From the NCBI GenBank assembly GCA_014859375.1, contig JACUUH010000002.1, forward strand, positions 62,001-126,000: a stretch of DNA of 64,000 nucleotides, read 5' to 3'. The translations under genes were made by a program, and so were the position numbers. The notes under the pieces are model-generated. The model had not been told where the DNA came from. It saw nothing but the letters and a program-made list of their open reading frames with translations, and made no database searches. Shown in pieces: positions 1 to 9,285 of this stretch (positions are counted from its first letter, which is position 1; every line of letters starts with the position of its first letter). The DNA comes from Gammaproteobacteria bacterium. Its GTDB lineage: Bacteria > Pseudomonadota > Gammaproteobacteria > Nitrosococcales > Methylophagaceae.

Positions 1-1
1 T

Positions 2-199
2 AACGCACATATCTATGACGATCAGTTGGAACTAATGCGCGATGTTCAACTTAAGCGTGAGCCGTTTGAGTCGCCGCAACTGAACATCAATCCAGATATT
101 AAAACGCTGGAAGATTTGGAAACGTGGGTTAGCTTAGATGATTTTGAAGTGATTGGTTATCAATGCCACGATCCGATTCAATATCCTTTTTCGGTTTAA
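2..199 (+). CDS. thyA: Thymidylate synthase, C-terminal fragment (cut by window edge)
   Basis: The frame is open from base 2 and ends at a TAA at 197-199, leaving 65 codons. The peptide starts [12 protein letters not shown] and ends with a [10 protein letters not shown] stretch. This matches the end of ThyA, where an N-x-H-x-Y segment precedes the helix that contacts dUMP and a phi-E-D-F-x-phi-x-G-Y motif lies near the C-terminus. ThyA makes dTMP from dUMP with methylene-tetrahydrofolate. The active-site cysteine lies upstream of the window. A folate-dependent enzyme is expected even in an H4MPT user, because the two C1 carriers coexist. The identification is firm, but the rest of the gene is not visible. 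Confidence 0.88.
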   Translation, partial: NAHIYDDQLELMRDVQLKREPFESPQLNINPDIKTLEDLETWVSLDDFEVIGYQCHDPIQYPFSV

Positions 200-255
200 G
201 CTTCATTTAAGGACGTTACGATTTAATTATCGCTAAACATTCACTGGAGCATGTT

Positions 256-987
256 ATGAGCGAGCAAGTTACTCATTATCAAGTATGGGATAAAACAGTA
301 CGACTTTTTCACTGGGTCAACGTCATTTGTGTGCTGTGCCTAATCGCCATTGGGGTTGCGATTTTGAATACCAAAGCCCTTGGGGTAACGAATGATGGTA
401 AAATTCTGCTCAAAACACTGCATATCTATTTTGGCTATGTCTTTGCCATCAATTTACTATGGCGAATTATCTGGGGCTTTATCGGCAGTCGCTTTGCCCG
501 CTGGAAAATGGCCTTACCATTTGGAGCTGACTATAAAGCCCAACTAAAAGCTTATATCGACGGTGCTAGAAACAATAAACCCGTTGAGTTCTTAGGTCAT
601 AACCCCATTGGCCGATTAATGGTCGGTTTACTGTTTTTATTGATGTCTTTACAGGCAATTACCGGCTTAGTGTTAGCGGGTACTGATATGTATATGGCAC
701 CGTTTGGCAACACGTTTAAACACATGGTTGCTATTGATGCTGCCAGTGTTGATTTAGTTAAGCCCTATTCAAAAGAAGGCATTGATCAAGCGGCCTACAC
801 AGAAATGCGTGATCTCAGAAAACCGTTTGTTACGGTTCATTACTATGTGTTTTATAGCCTGTTAGCGGCGATAATTTTGCATCTTGTTGGGGTATTGGTG
901 GCAGAGCTACGGGAACGCAATGGGCTTGTTTCAGCGATGATTACGGGTAAGAAGGTGTTTGCTGAAAAGCCGTTTGATGCAGAGTAA
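256..987 (+). CDS. Cytochrome b561 / Ni-Fe hydrogenase b-type cytochrome family protein
   Basis: A 243-residue membrane protein of the bacterial di-haem cytochrome b561 family, which carries electrons between the quinone pool and partner c-type cytochromes or dehydrogenases. The family signature W-D-x-x-x-R-x-F-H-W is present near residues 11-20. Likely haem-ligand histidines sit at the start of helix 1 (FHWVN), in helix 2 (LHIYFGY), and in the C-terminal pair (VHYYVFY and IILHLVG). Four hydrophobic segments are visible. It follows thyA by 56 bases and its ATG is preceded by a GGAG-type site. A repeat element follows it. The physiological partner cannot be read from the window, and no hydrogenase genes are nearby. 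Confidence 0.85.
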   Translation: MSEQVTHYQVWDKTVRLFHWVNVICVLCLIAIGVAILNTKALGVTNDGKILLKTLHIYFGYVFAINLLWRIIWGFIGSRFARWKMALPFGADYKAQLKAYIDGARNNKPVEFLGHNPIGRLMVGLLFLLMSLQAITGLVLAGTDMYMAPFGNTFKHMVAIDAASVDLVKPYSKEGIDQAAYTEMRDLRKPFVTVHYYVFYSLLAAIILHLVGVLVAELRERNGLVSAMITGKKVFAEKPFDAE

Positions 988-996
988 GTTATATTA

Positions 997-1315
997 GCTG
1001 CCGCTGGGCGTTCATTTCTTTTGCGTTGCCAAAAGAAACGAACCAAAGAAAAGGCAACCCAATATCGCCTTATTTCCAAATTCTAACCTATTTGTTGGGC
1101 GTAGACGAAAACTCGCTACGCTCAGACACTCGTCCACTTATTCCCATCAAATAGCTCAGAGTTTGGCAGCGATAACATGGGGATTAGGTGCAAGTCTAAC
1201 AGTAAGAAAAATCCCCTGAGCGCCCTTGATGTGAAGCCGAGCATCGGAAATATGACTGGATTAGCACTTCGGGTGTTTGAGCGATAGCGACAAATTTGAG
1301 ATTTTTGTTATAAGT
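997..1315. repeat. Dispersed intergenic repeat, copy 1
   Basis: This 328-base gap has no convincing gene. From about 997 to 1190 it is clearly similar to the reverse complement of about 58145-58340. Shared blocks include GGCGTTCATTTCTTTTG, AAAAGAAACGAACCAAAG-type sequence, GCCTTAT, and a GGCGTAG block leading into AACTCGCTACGCTCA. Copy 1 also folds on itself: the arm at 1113-1129 (TCGCTACGCTCAGACAC) is an imperfect inverted match to 1273-1290 (GTGTTTGAGCGATAGCGA), so the element probably extends to about 1300. From memory, sequences of this kind are scattered between genes in several proteobacteria. The boundaries are approximate. Confidence 0.75.
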
Positions 1316-1699
1316 TCATTTAAACCAGAGTACATAACTAAAACCACATAAAGCAGCCAACATTATTAAGCTGAAAATAAAGAGTAATAAAGTTAGAACA
1401 GCTAGCTCGGGAGCTACTTCTAACCCAAGTTTATCTCTTAATTTAAAAACATCTTTTCTTGTGACCGTTGACCAGTAAGCACCCATAGCAAAGAAAACTA
1501 AAAATCCTAAACTCATAAGCCAAGGGAGATAAAGAGCTAGCTTAGCGTCTGCATCATTTCCATTGGCGAAATAAAACGAAAGCATTGCACCTGCAACAAC
1601 AAAGTAAACGCCTATAAGCTTGACGAGTATTTCTAGATAAAACTTATACATAACTATATGTTGTTCGTACTGTTTCCACAAAAGTTCAGTTTGATTCAT
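1316..1699 (-). CDS. Hypothetical three-helix membrane protein
   Basis: I do not recognise this 127-residue protein. It has an N-terminal amphipathic stretch with an MNQTELLWKQYEQH start. Three hydrophobic segments follow at roughly residues 23-45, 53-76 and 98-125. A charged cytosolic-looking loop (TRKDVFKLRDKLG) lies between the second and third. No catalytic motif is visible. It stands alone between a dispersed repeat, which abuts its stop codon, and radC, which reads in the same direction. The composition looks like genuine membrane protein and there is an ATG start, so it is probably real. Its position beside a repeat is compatible with a small accessory cargo gene. No function is proposed. 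Confidence 0.6.
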   Translation of the reverse strand: MNQTELLWKQYEQHIVMYKFYLEILVKLIGVYFVVAGAMLSFYFANGNDADAKLALYLPWLMSLGFLVFFAMGAYWSTVTRKDVFKLRDKLGLEVAPELAVLTLLLFIFSLIMLAALCGFSYVLWFK

Positions 1700-1840
1700 A
1701 GCTTTAGCAACTTATAACTTGTTGTTAACGGAAATAACAATTTCCAGAAATTCTTACTACATAGACGACAATAATTGCCTTGTATCCTTGAAACGAGTGA
1801 AGCAGGAATTTTTCTCGCATCTGACTTTAACATACTCATT

Positions 1841-2515
1841 CTATAGCCTCCCTATCTCTGCAAACGAAACCGTTTCCCCATCCCCAACCACTATATGATC
1901 CAACACCCGAATATCAACCGTATTCAAAGCTGATTTAAGTCGTTCGGTGATCGCAAAATCAGCTTGACTCGGTTCAGCAACACCAGAAGGGTGGTTGTGA
2001 GCAAAAATAACGGCAGCGGCATTATGCGCCAGAGCGTGTTTAACGACTTCACGTGGATAAACACTGGCGCCATCAATTGTGCCTCGAAATAATTCTTCAA
2101 ATGCGATCATGCGGTGTTTGTTATCAAGGAACAGACAGGCAAAGACTTCGTGAGAGTAATGGCGTAAACGTTGTTGCAAATACTGTTTGGTGCTGGTGAC
2201 ATCGCTGAGTGCATCACCGCGAGTTAGGGTAGATTCAAGATGGCGCCGACTCATTTCAAGTACGGCTTGCAGTTGCACGTATTTTGCTGGACCTAGACCA
2301 TGTTGCAGACAGAATTGTGTTTGGTTCGCTTCAAGTAGGGCGCGAAGGCTGCCGAAGTTCGATAATAGTTGTCGTGCTAATTCAACAGCGGATAATCCAG
2401 TGACTCCTGTTCGCAAAAAAATGGCTAATAATTCAGCATCGGTTAAGGTGGAAGCGCCATGGCGTAGCAGTTTTTCTCGTGGTCGATCTTCTGAGGGCCA
2501 ATCCTTTATTGCCAT
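1841..2515 (-). CDS. radC: RadC family JAMM/MPN-domain protein
   Basis: A 224-residue member of the RadC (YicR) family. The start [16 protein letters not shown] is the standard family N-terminus. An HhH-like region follows (about residues 15-90, with LLAIFLRTG and [11 protein letters not shown]). The C-terminal JAB/MPN domain holds the metal motif HNHPSG plus an upstream E (IAFEELFRG) and a downstream D. The historical link to DNA repair came from a misassigned mutation. Biochemical function remains uncertain, and a link to competence and recombination has been proposed in some bacteria. It is divergent from miaB across about 140 bases. In many gammaproteobacteria radC neighbours dfp/coaBC and rpmB, which are not seen here. 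Confidence 0.95.
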   Translation of the reverse strand: MAIKDWPSEDRPREKLLRHGASTLTDAELLAIFLRTGVTGLSAVELARQLLSNFGSLRALLEANQTQFCLQHGLGPAKYVQLQAVLEMSRRHLESTLTRGDALSDVTSTKQYLQQRLRHYSHEVFACLFLDNKHRMIAFEELFRGTIDGASVYPREVVKHALAHNAAAVIFAHNHPSGVAEPSQADFAITERLKSALNTVDIRVLDHIVVGDGETVSFAEIGRL

Positions 2516-2655
2516 AGTGTTGAATCCTTTCAGTATGTGGCGTTAGTAAACTTTACTCTAATTTACCGGCTGTTTTTAATAAAAACAATAACTTGTTTTG
2601 AATTAAACATGGAATAATAGTATTCTATTCAACCTTTTTTTACGAATACGCTTTC

Positions 2656-3996
2656 ATGGCCGGAAAACTTTTTATCAGAACCTTTGGCTGCCAGATGAAT
2701 GAATATGATTCATCCAAGATGGCAGAAGTACTTGCAGAATCACACCAGTTAGAAGTAACGGATATTGCTGAAGATGCTGATGTGTTATTGCTGAATACCT
2801 GTTCAATACGCGAGAAAGCACAAGAGAAAGTGTTTCATCAACTTGGACGTTGGAAAAAGTGGAAAGATACTAAACCGGGATTAGTGATTGGTGTCGGTGG
2901 TTGTGTTGCCAGTCAGGAAGGTGACGCTATTCGCCGTCGTGCGCCGTATGTTGATCTGGTTTTTGGCCCTCAAACATTGCATCGTTTGCCGGCAATGTTA
3001 GATCAAGTCCGTCAAAATCATAAGCCAAGCATAGATATTTCATTTCCTGAAATTGAAAAGTTCGATAATTTACCTGCGGCAAAAGCTGAAGGCCCAACTG
3101 CTTTTGTTTCTATTATGGAAGGCTGTAGCAAGTACTGTACATTCTGTGTTGTGCCTTATACCCGTGGTGAAGAAGTCAGCCGTCCTGTCGGAGGAATTTT
3201 GCGTGAAATTCGTGCATTAGCTGCGCAAGGTGTGCGTGAAGTCAATTTGCTCGGTCAAAACGTTAATGCCTATCAAGGTGAAATTGAAGATGGCGATTAT
3301 GCCGATCTGGCCGAGTTGATTCATTATGTGGCAGCGATTGATGGTATTGATCGTATTCGTTTTACGACATCTCATCCGGTTGAATTCTCAGAGAGCTTGA
3401 TCCAGGCTTATGCTGACGTGCCAGAGCTGGTGGATCACTTACATTTACCAATTCAATCAGGTTCTGATCGTATTTTGGCGATGATGAAACGCGGTCATAC
3501 TGTGTTGGAATATAAAGCCAAGATCAAACGTTTGAAAGAAATTCGACCAAATTTAAGTATGTCGAGCGACTTTATTATTGGTTTCCCTGATGAAAGCGAT
3601 GCTGATTTTGACGCGACGATGACGATAATTAACGACATTGAATTCGATCATTCATTTAGCTTTATTTATAGTGCGCGTCCTGGTACACCGGCATCGGCCT
3701 TTGTTGATTCAGTATCGGATGACGTTAAAAAGCAACGTCTGCAAACGGTTCAAACACGGTTATTACAGTTAGAACGCCAACATAGTGAAGCGATGCTCAA
3801 TACACGGCAACGTGTGTTAGTTGAACGTGTTGGTGAGCGTGATGAGGGCGAAATGGTTGGTCGTACCGAAAATAACCGTACCGTTATGTTTGTTGGTGAC
3901 CAAGCATTGTTAGGCAAGTTTGTTGATGTCAACATAACCGAAGCTTATAGTAATTCACTACGTGGTGAATTATATGCTGATAGTGTTATCAGCTAA
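2656..3996 (+). CDS. miaB: tRNA-2-methylthio-N6-dimethylallyladenosine synthase MiaB
   Basis: This radical-SAM methylthiotransferase converts i6A37 to ms2i6A37 in tRNAs. It is 446 residues, a normal length. The N-terminal UPF0004 domain has the three cysteines of the auxiliary cluster ([27 protein letters not shown]). The radical-SAM motif C-x3-C-x2-C is in [15 protein letters not shown], about residue 155. A C-terminal TRAM domain ends the protein (about 380-440, with [11 protein letters not shown]). It heads the conserved run miaB-ybeZ-ybeY-corC-lnt, and ybeZ starts 23 bases after its stop. The downstream genes are so tightly packed that the whole run is probably one transcript from the miaB/radC intergenic region. 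Confidence 0.98.
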   Translation: MAGKLFIRTFGCQMNEYDSSKMAEVLAESHQLEVTDIAEDADVLLLNTCSIREKAQEKVFHQLGRWKKWKDTKPGLVIGVGGCVASQEGDAIRRRAPYVDLVFGPQTLHRLPAMLDQVRQNHKPSIDISFPEIEKFDNLPAAKAEGPTAFVSIMEGCSKYCTFCVVPYTRGEEVSRPVGGILREIRALAAQGVREVNLLGQNVNAYQGEIEDGDYADLAELIHYVAAIDGIDRIRFTTSHPVEFSESLIQAYADVPELVDHLHLPIQSGSDRILAMMKRGHTVLEYKAKIKRLKEIRPNLSMSSDFIIGFPDESDADFDATMTIINDIEFDHSFSFIYSARPGTPASAFVDSVSDDVKKQRLQTVQTRLLQLERQHSEAMLNTRQRVLVERVGERDEGEMVGRTENNRTVMFVGDQALLGKFVDVNITEAYSNSLRGELYADSVIS

Positions 3997-4019
3997 CCCA
4001 ATTTAGGAATTTATCCTTA

Positions 4020-5000
4020 GTGACAATATCTGCTCCTATCCTAGATAGCATTAGTTTTGAATTAAGCCCATCTGATAACCAACGATTAGCCAATTTGTGT
4101 GGCCATCTTGATGAACATCTTCGTATGATGGAACGTGGCTTTGGCGTTGAAATCAATAATCGAGGCGGCAAGTTTCAAATAATTGGCGAAGCGGCAACCT
4201 TGACTCAGGTTCAGGATGTTATTCATCAACTATATGCTGAAACATCGCAAACAGTATTAGCGCCAGAACAAGTGCATTTAGCTATTCGACAAGTTGGTGG
4301 TGAAGCCACACTTGTTACCAAAGAAGACAAAGAAATAGTGATTAAAACCAAACGTGGTTTGGTCAAGGCGCGCGGTGAAAATCAGCAAGCCTATTTGCAA
4401 CGTGTTATGACACACGATATCAATTTTGGTATTGGGCCTGCGGGTACGGGTAAAACCTATTTAGCGGTTGCCTGTGCAGTTGAAGCATTAGAACGTGATT
4501 TTGCAAGGCGTATTGTGTTGGTGCGTCCTGCTGTTGAAGCAGGTGAAAAATTAGGTTTCTTGCCAGGCGATTTAACCCAAAAAGTCGATCCTTATTTACG
4601 TCCTTTATACGATGCGTTATATGAAATGTTGGGGTTTGAGCGTGTAGCAAAATTGATCGAACGTAATGTGATTGAAGTTGCACCATTAGCCTATATGCGT
4701 GGTCGTACCTTGAATGAGTCATTCATTATTTTGGATGAAGCTCAAAATACGACGACTGAACAAATGAAGATGTTTTTGACACGATTGGGTTATAACTCGA
4801 CTGCGGTGATCACCGGTGATATTACTCAAATCGACTTACCAAGTGCGCAGAAATCAGGCCTACGCCATGCGATTGAAGTGCTGAAAGAGGTTGAAGGTAT
4901 TGGTTTTACCTTTTTCCAAGCGAAAGATGTGGTGCGCCATTCATTAGTTCAGAAGGTGATTTTGGCTTATGAAAAATCAGAGCGGAATGCTGAAAAATGA
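4020..5000 (+). CDS. ybeZ: PhoH-like ATPase YbeZ
   Basis: A 326-residue PhoH-family P-loop ATPase. An N-terminal KH-like region (about 1-100) precedes the ATPase domain. Walker A is [13 protein letters not shown] (about residue 140) and Walker B is [11 protein letters not shown] (about 236), followed by the [10 protein letters not shown] motif typical of PhoH. In this gene order the protein partners YbeY in ribosome maturation and RNA handling. The start used here is GTG at 4020. The next in-frame ATG lies well inside the conserved region, so GTG is likely right. Its last four bases overlap the first four of ybeY (ATGA), which implies translational coupling. Confidence 0.95.
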   Translation: MTISAPILDSISFELSPSDNQRLANLCGHLDEHLRMMERGFGVEINNRGGKFQIIGEAATLTQVQDVIHQLYAETSQTVLAPEQVHLAIRQVGGEATLVTKEDKEIVIKTKRGLVKARGENQQAYLQRVMTHDINFGIGPAGTGKTYLAVACAVEALERDFARRIVLVRPAVEAGEKLGFLPGDLTQKVDPYLRPLYDALYEMLGFERVAKLIERNVIEVAPLAYMRGRTLNESFIILDEAQNTTTEQMKMFLTRLGYNSTAVITGDITQIDLPSAQKSGLRHAIEVLKEVEGIGFTFFQAKDVVRHSLVQKVILAYEKSERNAEK

Positions 5001-5458
5001 CTGTAACGCTAGATCTACAAATTGCCTGCGATGGTAATGTACCTGGTCAGCAACAATTTCAACAGTGGGTTGATGTTGCTTTACAGCAGGTAACAGAAGA
5101 TTGTGAGCTGAGTATCCGTCTGGTTGATCAAGCTGAATCTGCTGAATTAAACGGCACTTATCGTGGTAAATATTATGCAACTAATGTGTTGTCATTTCCT
5201 TTTGAAGCGCCAGTCGAAATCGAGCCTATTTTATTAGGCGATTTAGTTGTGTGCGTGCCTATTGTGCTCAAAGAAGCAATACAACAAAATAAGCTGGTAG
5301 AACATCATTGGGCGCATATGATCGTGCATGGCTGTCTGCACCTTTTGGGTTACGACCATATTGACGATGATGAAGCACAAGAGATGGAATCGTTAGAAAC
5401 AACACTCTTAAAATCATTAGCTATTAGCGATCCCTACCAAGAGCAAGGTGATATATAA
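4997..5458 (+). CDS. ybeY: Endoribonuclease YbeY (16S rRNA maturation)
   Basis: A 153-residue zinc-dependent RNase needed for 16S rRNA 3'-end maturation and 70S quality control. The UPF0054 signature H-x3-H-x5-H is complete in the segment [15 protein letters not shown] near residues 108-122. The usual acidic tail [12 protein letters not shown] follows it. The [16 protein letters not shown] segment upstream is the conserved substrate-binding face. It overlaps ybeZ by four bases, and its stop is directly followed by the ATG of corC with no gap. YbeZ, YbeY and CorC/YbeX are functionally linked in other gammaproteobacteria. Confidence 0.97.
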   Translation: MTVTLDLQIACDGNVPGQQQFQQWVDVALQQVTEDCELSIRLVDQAESAELNGTYRGKYYATNVLSFPFEAPVEIEPILLGDLVVCVPIVLKEAIQQNKLVEHHWAHMIVHGCLHLLGYDHIDDDEAQEMESLETTLLKSLAISDPYQEQGDI

Positions 5459-6322
5459 ATGAACGAAGGCCGACAGAGTCAAACTAAAAGTCAGTCATGG
5501 ATAAAAAGGATCAGCAAATTATTTGTTGAACCGCAAGATCAGGAGCAGCTTATTGAGCTACTTCGATCTGCTTCGCAACGCCACATCATGGATGCTGAAG
5601 CGTTATCAATTGTAGAAGGAGCGTTGAGTGTGTCGCAGATGCAGGCACGCGATATTATGATTCCTCGATCACAAGTAACGATGGTTTCTCGCAATGCCAG
5701 TGTAGCAGACATGTTGCAAGTGATGACAGAAACGGCACATTCTCGTTTCCCAGTTGTGGATGATGATCGTGATGATGTTATTGGTATTTTGCTAGCAAAA
5801 GACGTGTTGTCTGCCGTTGTCGCTAATGAAAAGTTTGAATTTGATCTGCGTGAGATTCTACGTCCAGCAGTATTTATCCCCGAAAGTAAGCGTTTGAATG
5901 TGTTGTTACGTGAGTTTCGTGCTCGTCGTAATCATATGGCGATTGTGGTTGATGAATATGGTGGCGTAGCCGGTATTGTCACCATAGAAAACGTATTGGA
6001 ACAAATCGTCGGTGAGATTGAAGATGAGCATGATGTTGATGACGATGCCCCGATCCTCAAGCGCGATGACACGACTTATATGGTTAAAGCACTAACGGAA
6101 GTTGAAGATTTCAATGCGCATTTTGAGCTTGAGTGGAGTGATGATGACTTTGATACGGTTGGAGGCTATATTGTTAACCAGTTCGGTCATTTGCCAAAAC
6201 GTGGTGAAACCATAACCATTGATCGCTTGCAATTTACCGTCGTTCGAGCAGATAACCGTCGAGTACATTTGCTTGAGATGGTTATTTTGCCGGAACAAGA
6301 ACAGATTTCTGAAGCAGAATAA
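5459..6322 (+). CDS. corC: CorC/YbeX family CBS-domain protein
   Basis: A 287-residue cytosolic protein with an N-terminal linker, two CBS domains (about 65-190; the motif RDIMIPRSQVTM opens the first and VVDEYGGVAGIVTIENVLE the second) and a C-terminal CorC_HlyC domain (about 205-285, with DFDTVGGYIV and GHLPKRGE). CorC was named for magnesium/cobalt efflux, and YbeX has since been linked to ribosome metabolism. There is no DUF21 membrane part, so it is the short YbeX type, not a full CorB-like transporter. Its ATG directly follows the ybeY stop, and its TAA shares one base with the lnt ATG (TAATG). Confidence 0.95.
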   Translation: MNEGRQSQTKSQSWIKRISKLFVEPQDQEQLIELLRSASQRHIMDAEALSIVEGALSVSQMQARDIMIPRSQVTMVSRNASVADMLQVMTETAHSRFPVVDDDRDDVIGILLAKDVLSAVVANEKFEFDLREILRPAVFIPESKRLNVLLREFRARRNHMAIVVDEYGGVAGIVTIENVLEQIVGEIEDEHDVDDDAPILKRDDTTYMVKALTEVEDFNAHFELEWSDDDFDTVGGYIVNQFGHLPKRGETITIDRLQFTVVRADNRRVHLLEMVILPEQEQISEAE

Positions 6323-7833
6323 TGCTTGCTGGCGTTGAGCAATTGCTTGCTGGATGGCGTGGCCATGTCTTAGCCTTGTTAGCGGGCATGGTGTTACCGT
6401 TATCATTTTCACCTTTTCATTTTTATCCTATTGCCGTAGCAAGTCTCGCGATATTGTTTTTAACGTGGCAGGCCGATGATCTGCGTTATGCCTCAGTGCG
6501 AGGGTTTTTATTTGGTTTAGGATTATTTGGTGTTGGTGTGTCATGGGTATATGTTGCTATTCATGATTTTGGCAGTGCCAGTTTGCCCTTGGCTACATTT
6601 TTAACCGCATTATTTGTTAGTTTTTTAGCGTTGTATCTGGCTGCAATGGGCTGGCTTTTAAAACGGTTTGCAAGTCATTCATCTGCCCACCTGAATTACG
6701 TCTTATTGTTTCCTGTTAGTTGGCTGGTATTTGAATTATTTAAAGGCTGGTTTCTTACAGGTTTTCCGTGGTTAGACCTTGGCGTTGGACAAATTGATGG
6801 TCCTTTGCGAGGTTATACACCGATAATTGGTGTATTAGGTGTGTCTTTATTAACCGCGCTTTCAGCAGGCCTGGTTGCAAGCACGGTAATGATCAAACGC
6901 TGGTGGACTTTAATGTTAGTCGTTGTTATCTGGGGTGGTGGTGATTTACTGAGCGATAAAAGCTGGACGGAAGCTAAGGATGGTTCAATTAAAGTCAGTT
7001 TGATTCAGGGTAATATCCCCCAAGAAATAAAGTGGAATAAAGATCAGCAATACAAAACATTAGCGCTCTACCAACAGCGAACACAACAAAACTGGGCCAG
7101 CGATTTAATTGTTTGGCCAGAAAATGCAGTGACCTTTTTTTATCATCAGGCAAAAGCGTTTTATCTCGATCCTCTTGCCGAACAAGCACGAGCCAACAAT
7201 ACGGATATTTTGTTAGGCTTACCTTATATGGATTTGGACTCAAAAAAATACTTTAACAGTATGATGAGTTTAGGCAGTCATGACGGTTTTTATCATAAAA
7301 AACAATTGGTTCCTTTTGGTGACTATGTTCCGTTTGCCTGGCTTAGAGGTTTGATTGCTTTTTTTGATTTGCCGATGTCGAGTTTTGAGCCGGGTCCACA
7401 ACAACAGCCGCTATTAAAAGCCGCAGGGCAGAATATCGGTGTTTCAATTTGTTATGAGGATGTTTTTTCAACAGAAGTACTTGAAACGGTGCCTGATGCG
7501 AGCATGTTAGTTAATGCGACCAATAATGCGTGGTATGGCAACTCGTTTGCACCCCATCAACATTTACAAATTTCACAAAATCGCGCTTTGGAAACAGGCC
7601 GTCCCATTATTCGCGCAACGACGAATGGTATCTCAGCGCTTATTGATTCGCATGGACATTTACAGGCTGTAACCAAGCAGTTTGAAGAGGCTGTGTTGAC
7701 TGGAAATGTACAACCACACCAAGGCTCAACACCCTATGTTCAGTGGCGGCAATGGCCAGTAATGTTATTGTCACTGTTCATGTTTATGGTGTGGGCGTAT
7801 TATCGTCGAATTGTTATCAACAAGAAGTCGTAA
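6322..7833 (+). CDS. lnt: Apolipoprotein N-acyltransferase Lnt
   Basis: This inner-membrane enzyme adds the third acyl chain to the N-terminal cysteine of lipoproteins. It has 503 residues with about six N-terminal membrane segments and a periplasmic nitrilase domain (about 220-470). The catalytic triad can be placed by position: Glu267 in WPENAV, Lys326 in YHKKQLVPFGDY and Cys377 in SICYEDVF. A last membrane helix lies near residue 485. It overlaps corC by one base and its TAA shares a base with the trkH ATG. Several lipoproteins that would be substrates are encoded nearby (PilP and the M48 peptidase). Confidence 0.97.
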   Translation: MLAGVEQLLAGWRGHVLALLAGMVLPLSFSPFHFYPIAVASLAILFLTWQADDLRYASVRGFLFGLGLFGVGVSWVYVAIHDFGSASLPLATFLTALFVSFLALYLAAMGWLLKRFASHSSAHLNYVLLFPVSWLVFELFKGWFLTGFPWLDLGVGQIDGPLRGYTPIIGVLGVSLLTALSAGLVASTVMIKRWWTLMLVVVIWGGGDLLSDKSWTEAKDGSIKVSLIQGNIPQEIKWNKDQQYKTLALYQQRTQQNWASDLIVWPENAVTFFYHQAKAFYLDPLAEQARANNTDILLGLPYMDLDSKKYFNSMMSLGSHDGFYHKKQLVPFGDYVPFAWLRGLIAFFDLPMSSFEPGPQQQPLLKAAGQNIGVSICYEDVFSTEVLETVPDASMLVNATNNAWYGNSFAPHQHLQISQNRALETGRPIIRATTNGISALIDSHGHLQAVTKQFEEAVLTGNVQPHQGSTPYVQWRQWPVMLLSLFMFMVWAYYRRIVINKKS

Positions 7834-9284
7834 TGCAGTTTTTAACTATACAACGTATCTTGGGTATTTTATTAGGCCTGTTTAGTTTCACCTTATTGCC
7901 TCCGATTGCTGTGTCTTTGTTTTATAACGATGGTGCAACGCAGGCATTTATTAACGCATTTTTATTGCTATTAGTACTTGGTTTATTGTTTTGGTTTCCG
8001 GTACGCAAACACCGCAAAGAACTAAAAATTCGTGACGGCTTTTTAGTTGTTGTTATGTTTTGGGTTGCGCTTGGCCTGTCAGGGGCTATTCCATTTTATA
8101 TGACCCAAGTCCCTGCAATGTCATTTACCGATGCTGTATTTGAGTCGATGTCTGGTTTGACGACCACCGGAGCGACTGTACTAACGGGCTTGGATGACTT
8201 ACCTGAATCAGTGTTGTTTTACCGCCAATTTCTACAATGGTTAGGTGGAATGGGGATCGTGGTATTAGCTGTCGCTATTTTACCTTTATTAGGTATTGGT
8301 GGGATGCAGTTATATCGAGCTGAAACGCCTGGCCCGATCAAGGATTCGAAGCTAACCCCACGTATTGCCGAAACAGCCAAAGCACTCTGGTATATCTATT
8401 TATCACTTACCATTGCATGTGCGGTAGCATTTTATTGGGCGGGCATGTCTTGGTTTGATGCAATTGGCCATAGTTTTTCGACGGTGGCGATTGGTGGGTT
8501 TTCAACACATGATGCCAGCATGGGGTTTTTTGATAGCGCAACTATAGAAATGATTACCGTGGTTTTTATGCTTGTTTCAGGTATGAATTTCTCATTACAC
8601 TTTTTAGCGTGGCGACATCGTTCGATTAAAAATTACTGGGCAGATGCGGAATTACGTACCTATGTCTGGATTTTGGTATTGCTTTCTGCTGTTACGTCAG
8701 GCTATTTATTTTTTACGAATACTTTTGATGACCCGTGGACAGCAGTTCATCAAGGGATATTCCAGGCTGTATCAATTGGTACAACAACCGGATTTACAAC
8801 TACTGACTATTCTTTATGGCCAGGGTTTTTGCCGATTTTATTATTGATGGCAAGCTATGTTGGTGGTTGCGCAGGTTCTACTGGTGGTGGCATTAAAGTG
8901 ATTAGGATCATGCTATTGTTTAAACAGGGATATCGCGAAGTATTGCGTTTGATTCACCCTAATGCCATTTTTTCAATCAAAGTGAATAACAAAGCCTTAT
9001 CGTCTAAAGTTGTTGGCGCGGTTTGGGGTTTCTTTGCATTATATATATTCTGTTTTAGTGTAATGTATATCATGTTGATGGCTACCGGATTAGATATCGT
9101 GACCTCTTTTTCTGCGGTGACAGCATGTTTGAATAACTTGGGCCCAGGCTTAGGTGAGGTTGGCGCTAACTTTAGTAGTATTAATGCACCATCAAAGTGG
9201 ATATTGTGTGTCGCCATGTTGCTTGGGCGCTTAGAAATATTTACATTGTTGGTAGTGTTAACACCTGCATTTTGGAGACGCTGA
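7833..9284 (+). CDS. trkH: Trk potassium uptake protein TrkH
   Basis: The membrane pore subunit of the Trk K+ uptake system. The ATG at 7833 overlaps the lnt stop (TAATG) and gives 483 residues, the typical TrkH length. A further 30 in-frame codons upstream lie inside lnt and are not expected to be used. The four half-pore filter segments are visible: SGLTTTGATVL, STVAIGGFSTHD, SIGTTTGFTTTDY and TACLNNLGPGLG. The helix-breaking glycine-rich stretch GGCAGSTGGGIKVIR is also present. No trkA is adjacent, so the cytosolic NAD-binding partner must be elsewhere. It is followed within two bases by a methyltransferase with a TTG start. Confidence 0.96.
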   Translation: MQFLTIQRILGILLGLFSFTLLPPIAVSLFYNDGATQAFINAFLLLLVLGLLFWFPVRKHRKELKIRDGFLVVVMFWVALGLSGAIPFYMTQVPAMSFTDAVFESMSGLTTTGATVLTGLDDLPESVLFYRQFLQWLGGMGIVVLAVAILPLLGIGGMQLYRAETPGPIKDSKLTPRIAETAKALWYIYLSLTIACAVAFYWAGMSWFDAIGHSFSTVAIGGFSTHDASMGFFDSATIEMITVVFMLVSGMNFSLHFLAWRHRSIKNYWADAELRTYVWILVLLSAVTSGYLFFTNTFDDPWTAVHQGIFQAVSIGTTTGFTTTDYSLWPGFLPILLLMASYVGGCAGSTGGGIKVIRIMLLFKQGYREVLRLIHPNAIFSIKVNNKALSSKVVGAVWGFFALYIFCFSVMYIMLMATGLDIVTSFSAVTACLNNLGPGLGEVGANFSSINAPSKWILCVAMLLGRLEIFTLLVVLTPAFWRR

Positions 9285-9285
9285 G

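Noticed and set aside
852-1079. 75-codon open frame on the minus strand across the end of the cytochrome b561 gene and repeat copy 1
   Set aside because: Half of it is antisense to a real gene and the rest is repeat sequence. This repeat type produces spurious frames.
2187-2546. 119-codon open frame antisense to radC
   Set aside because: It lies within the strongly conserved radC gene, its peptide has no recognisable family features, and radC has the correct start and motifs on the other strand.
7743-7832. N-terminal 30-residue extension of TrkH
   Set aside because: It lies inside lnt and lacks a ribosome site. The ATG at 7833 overlaps the lnt stop and gives the standard 483 residues.
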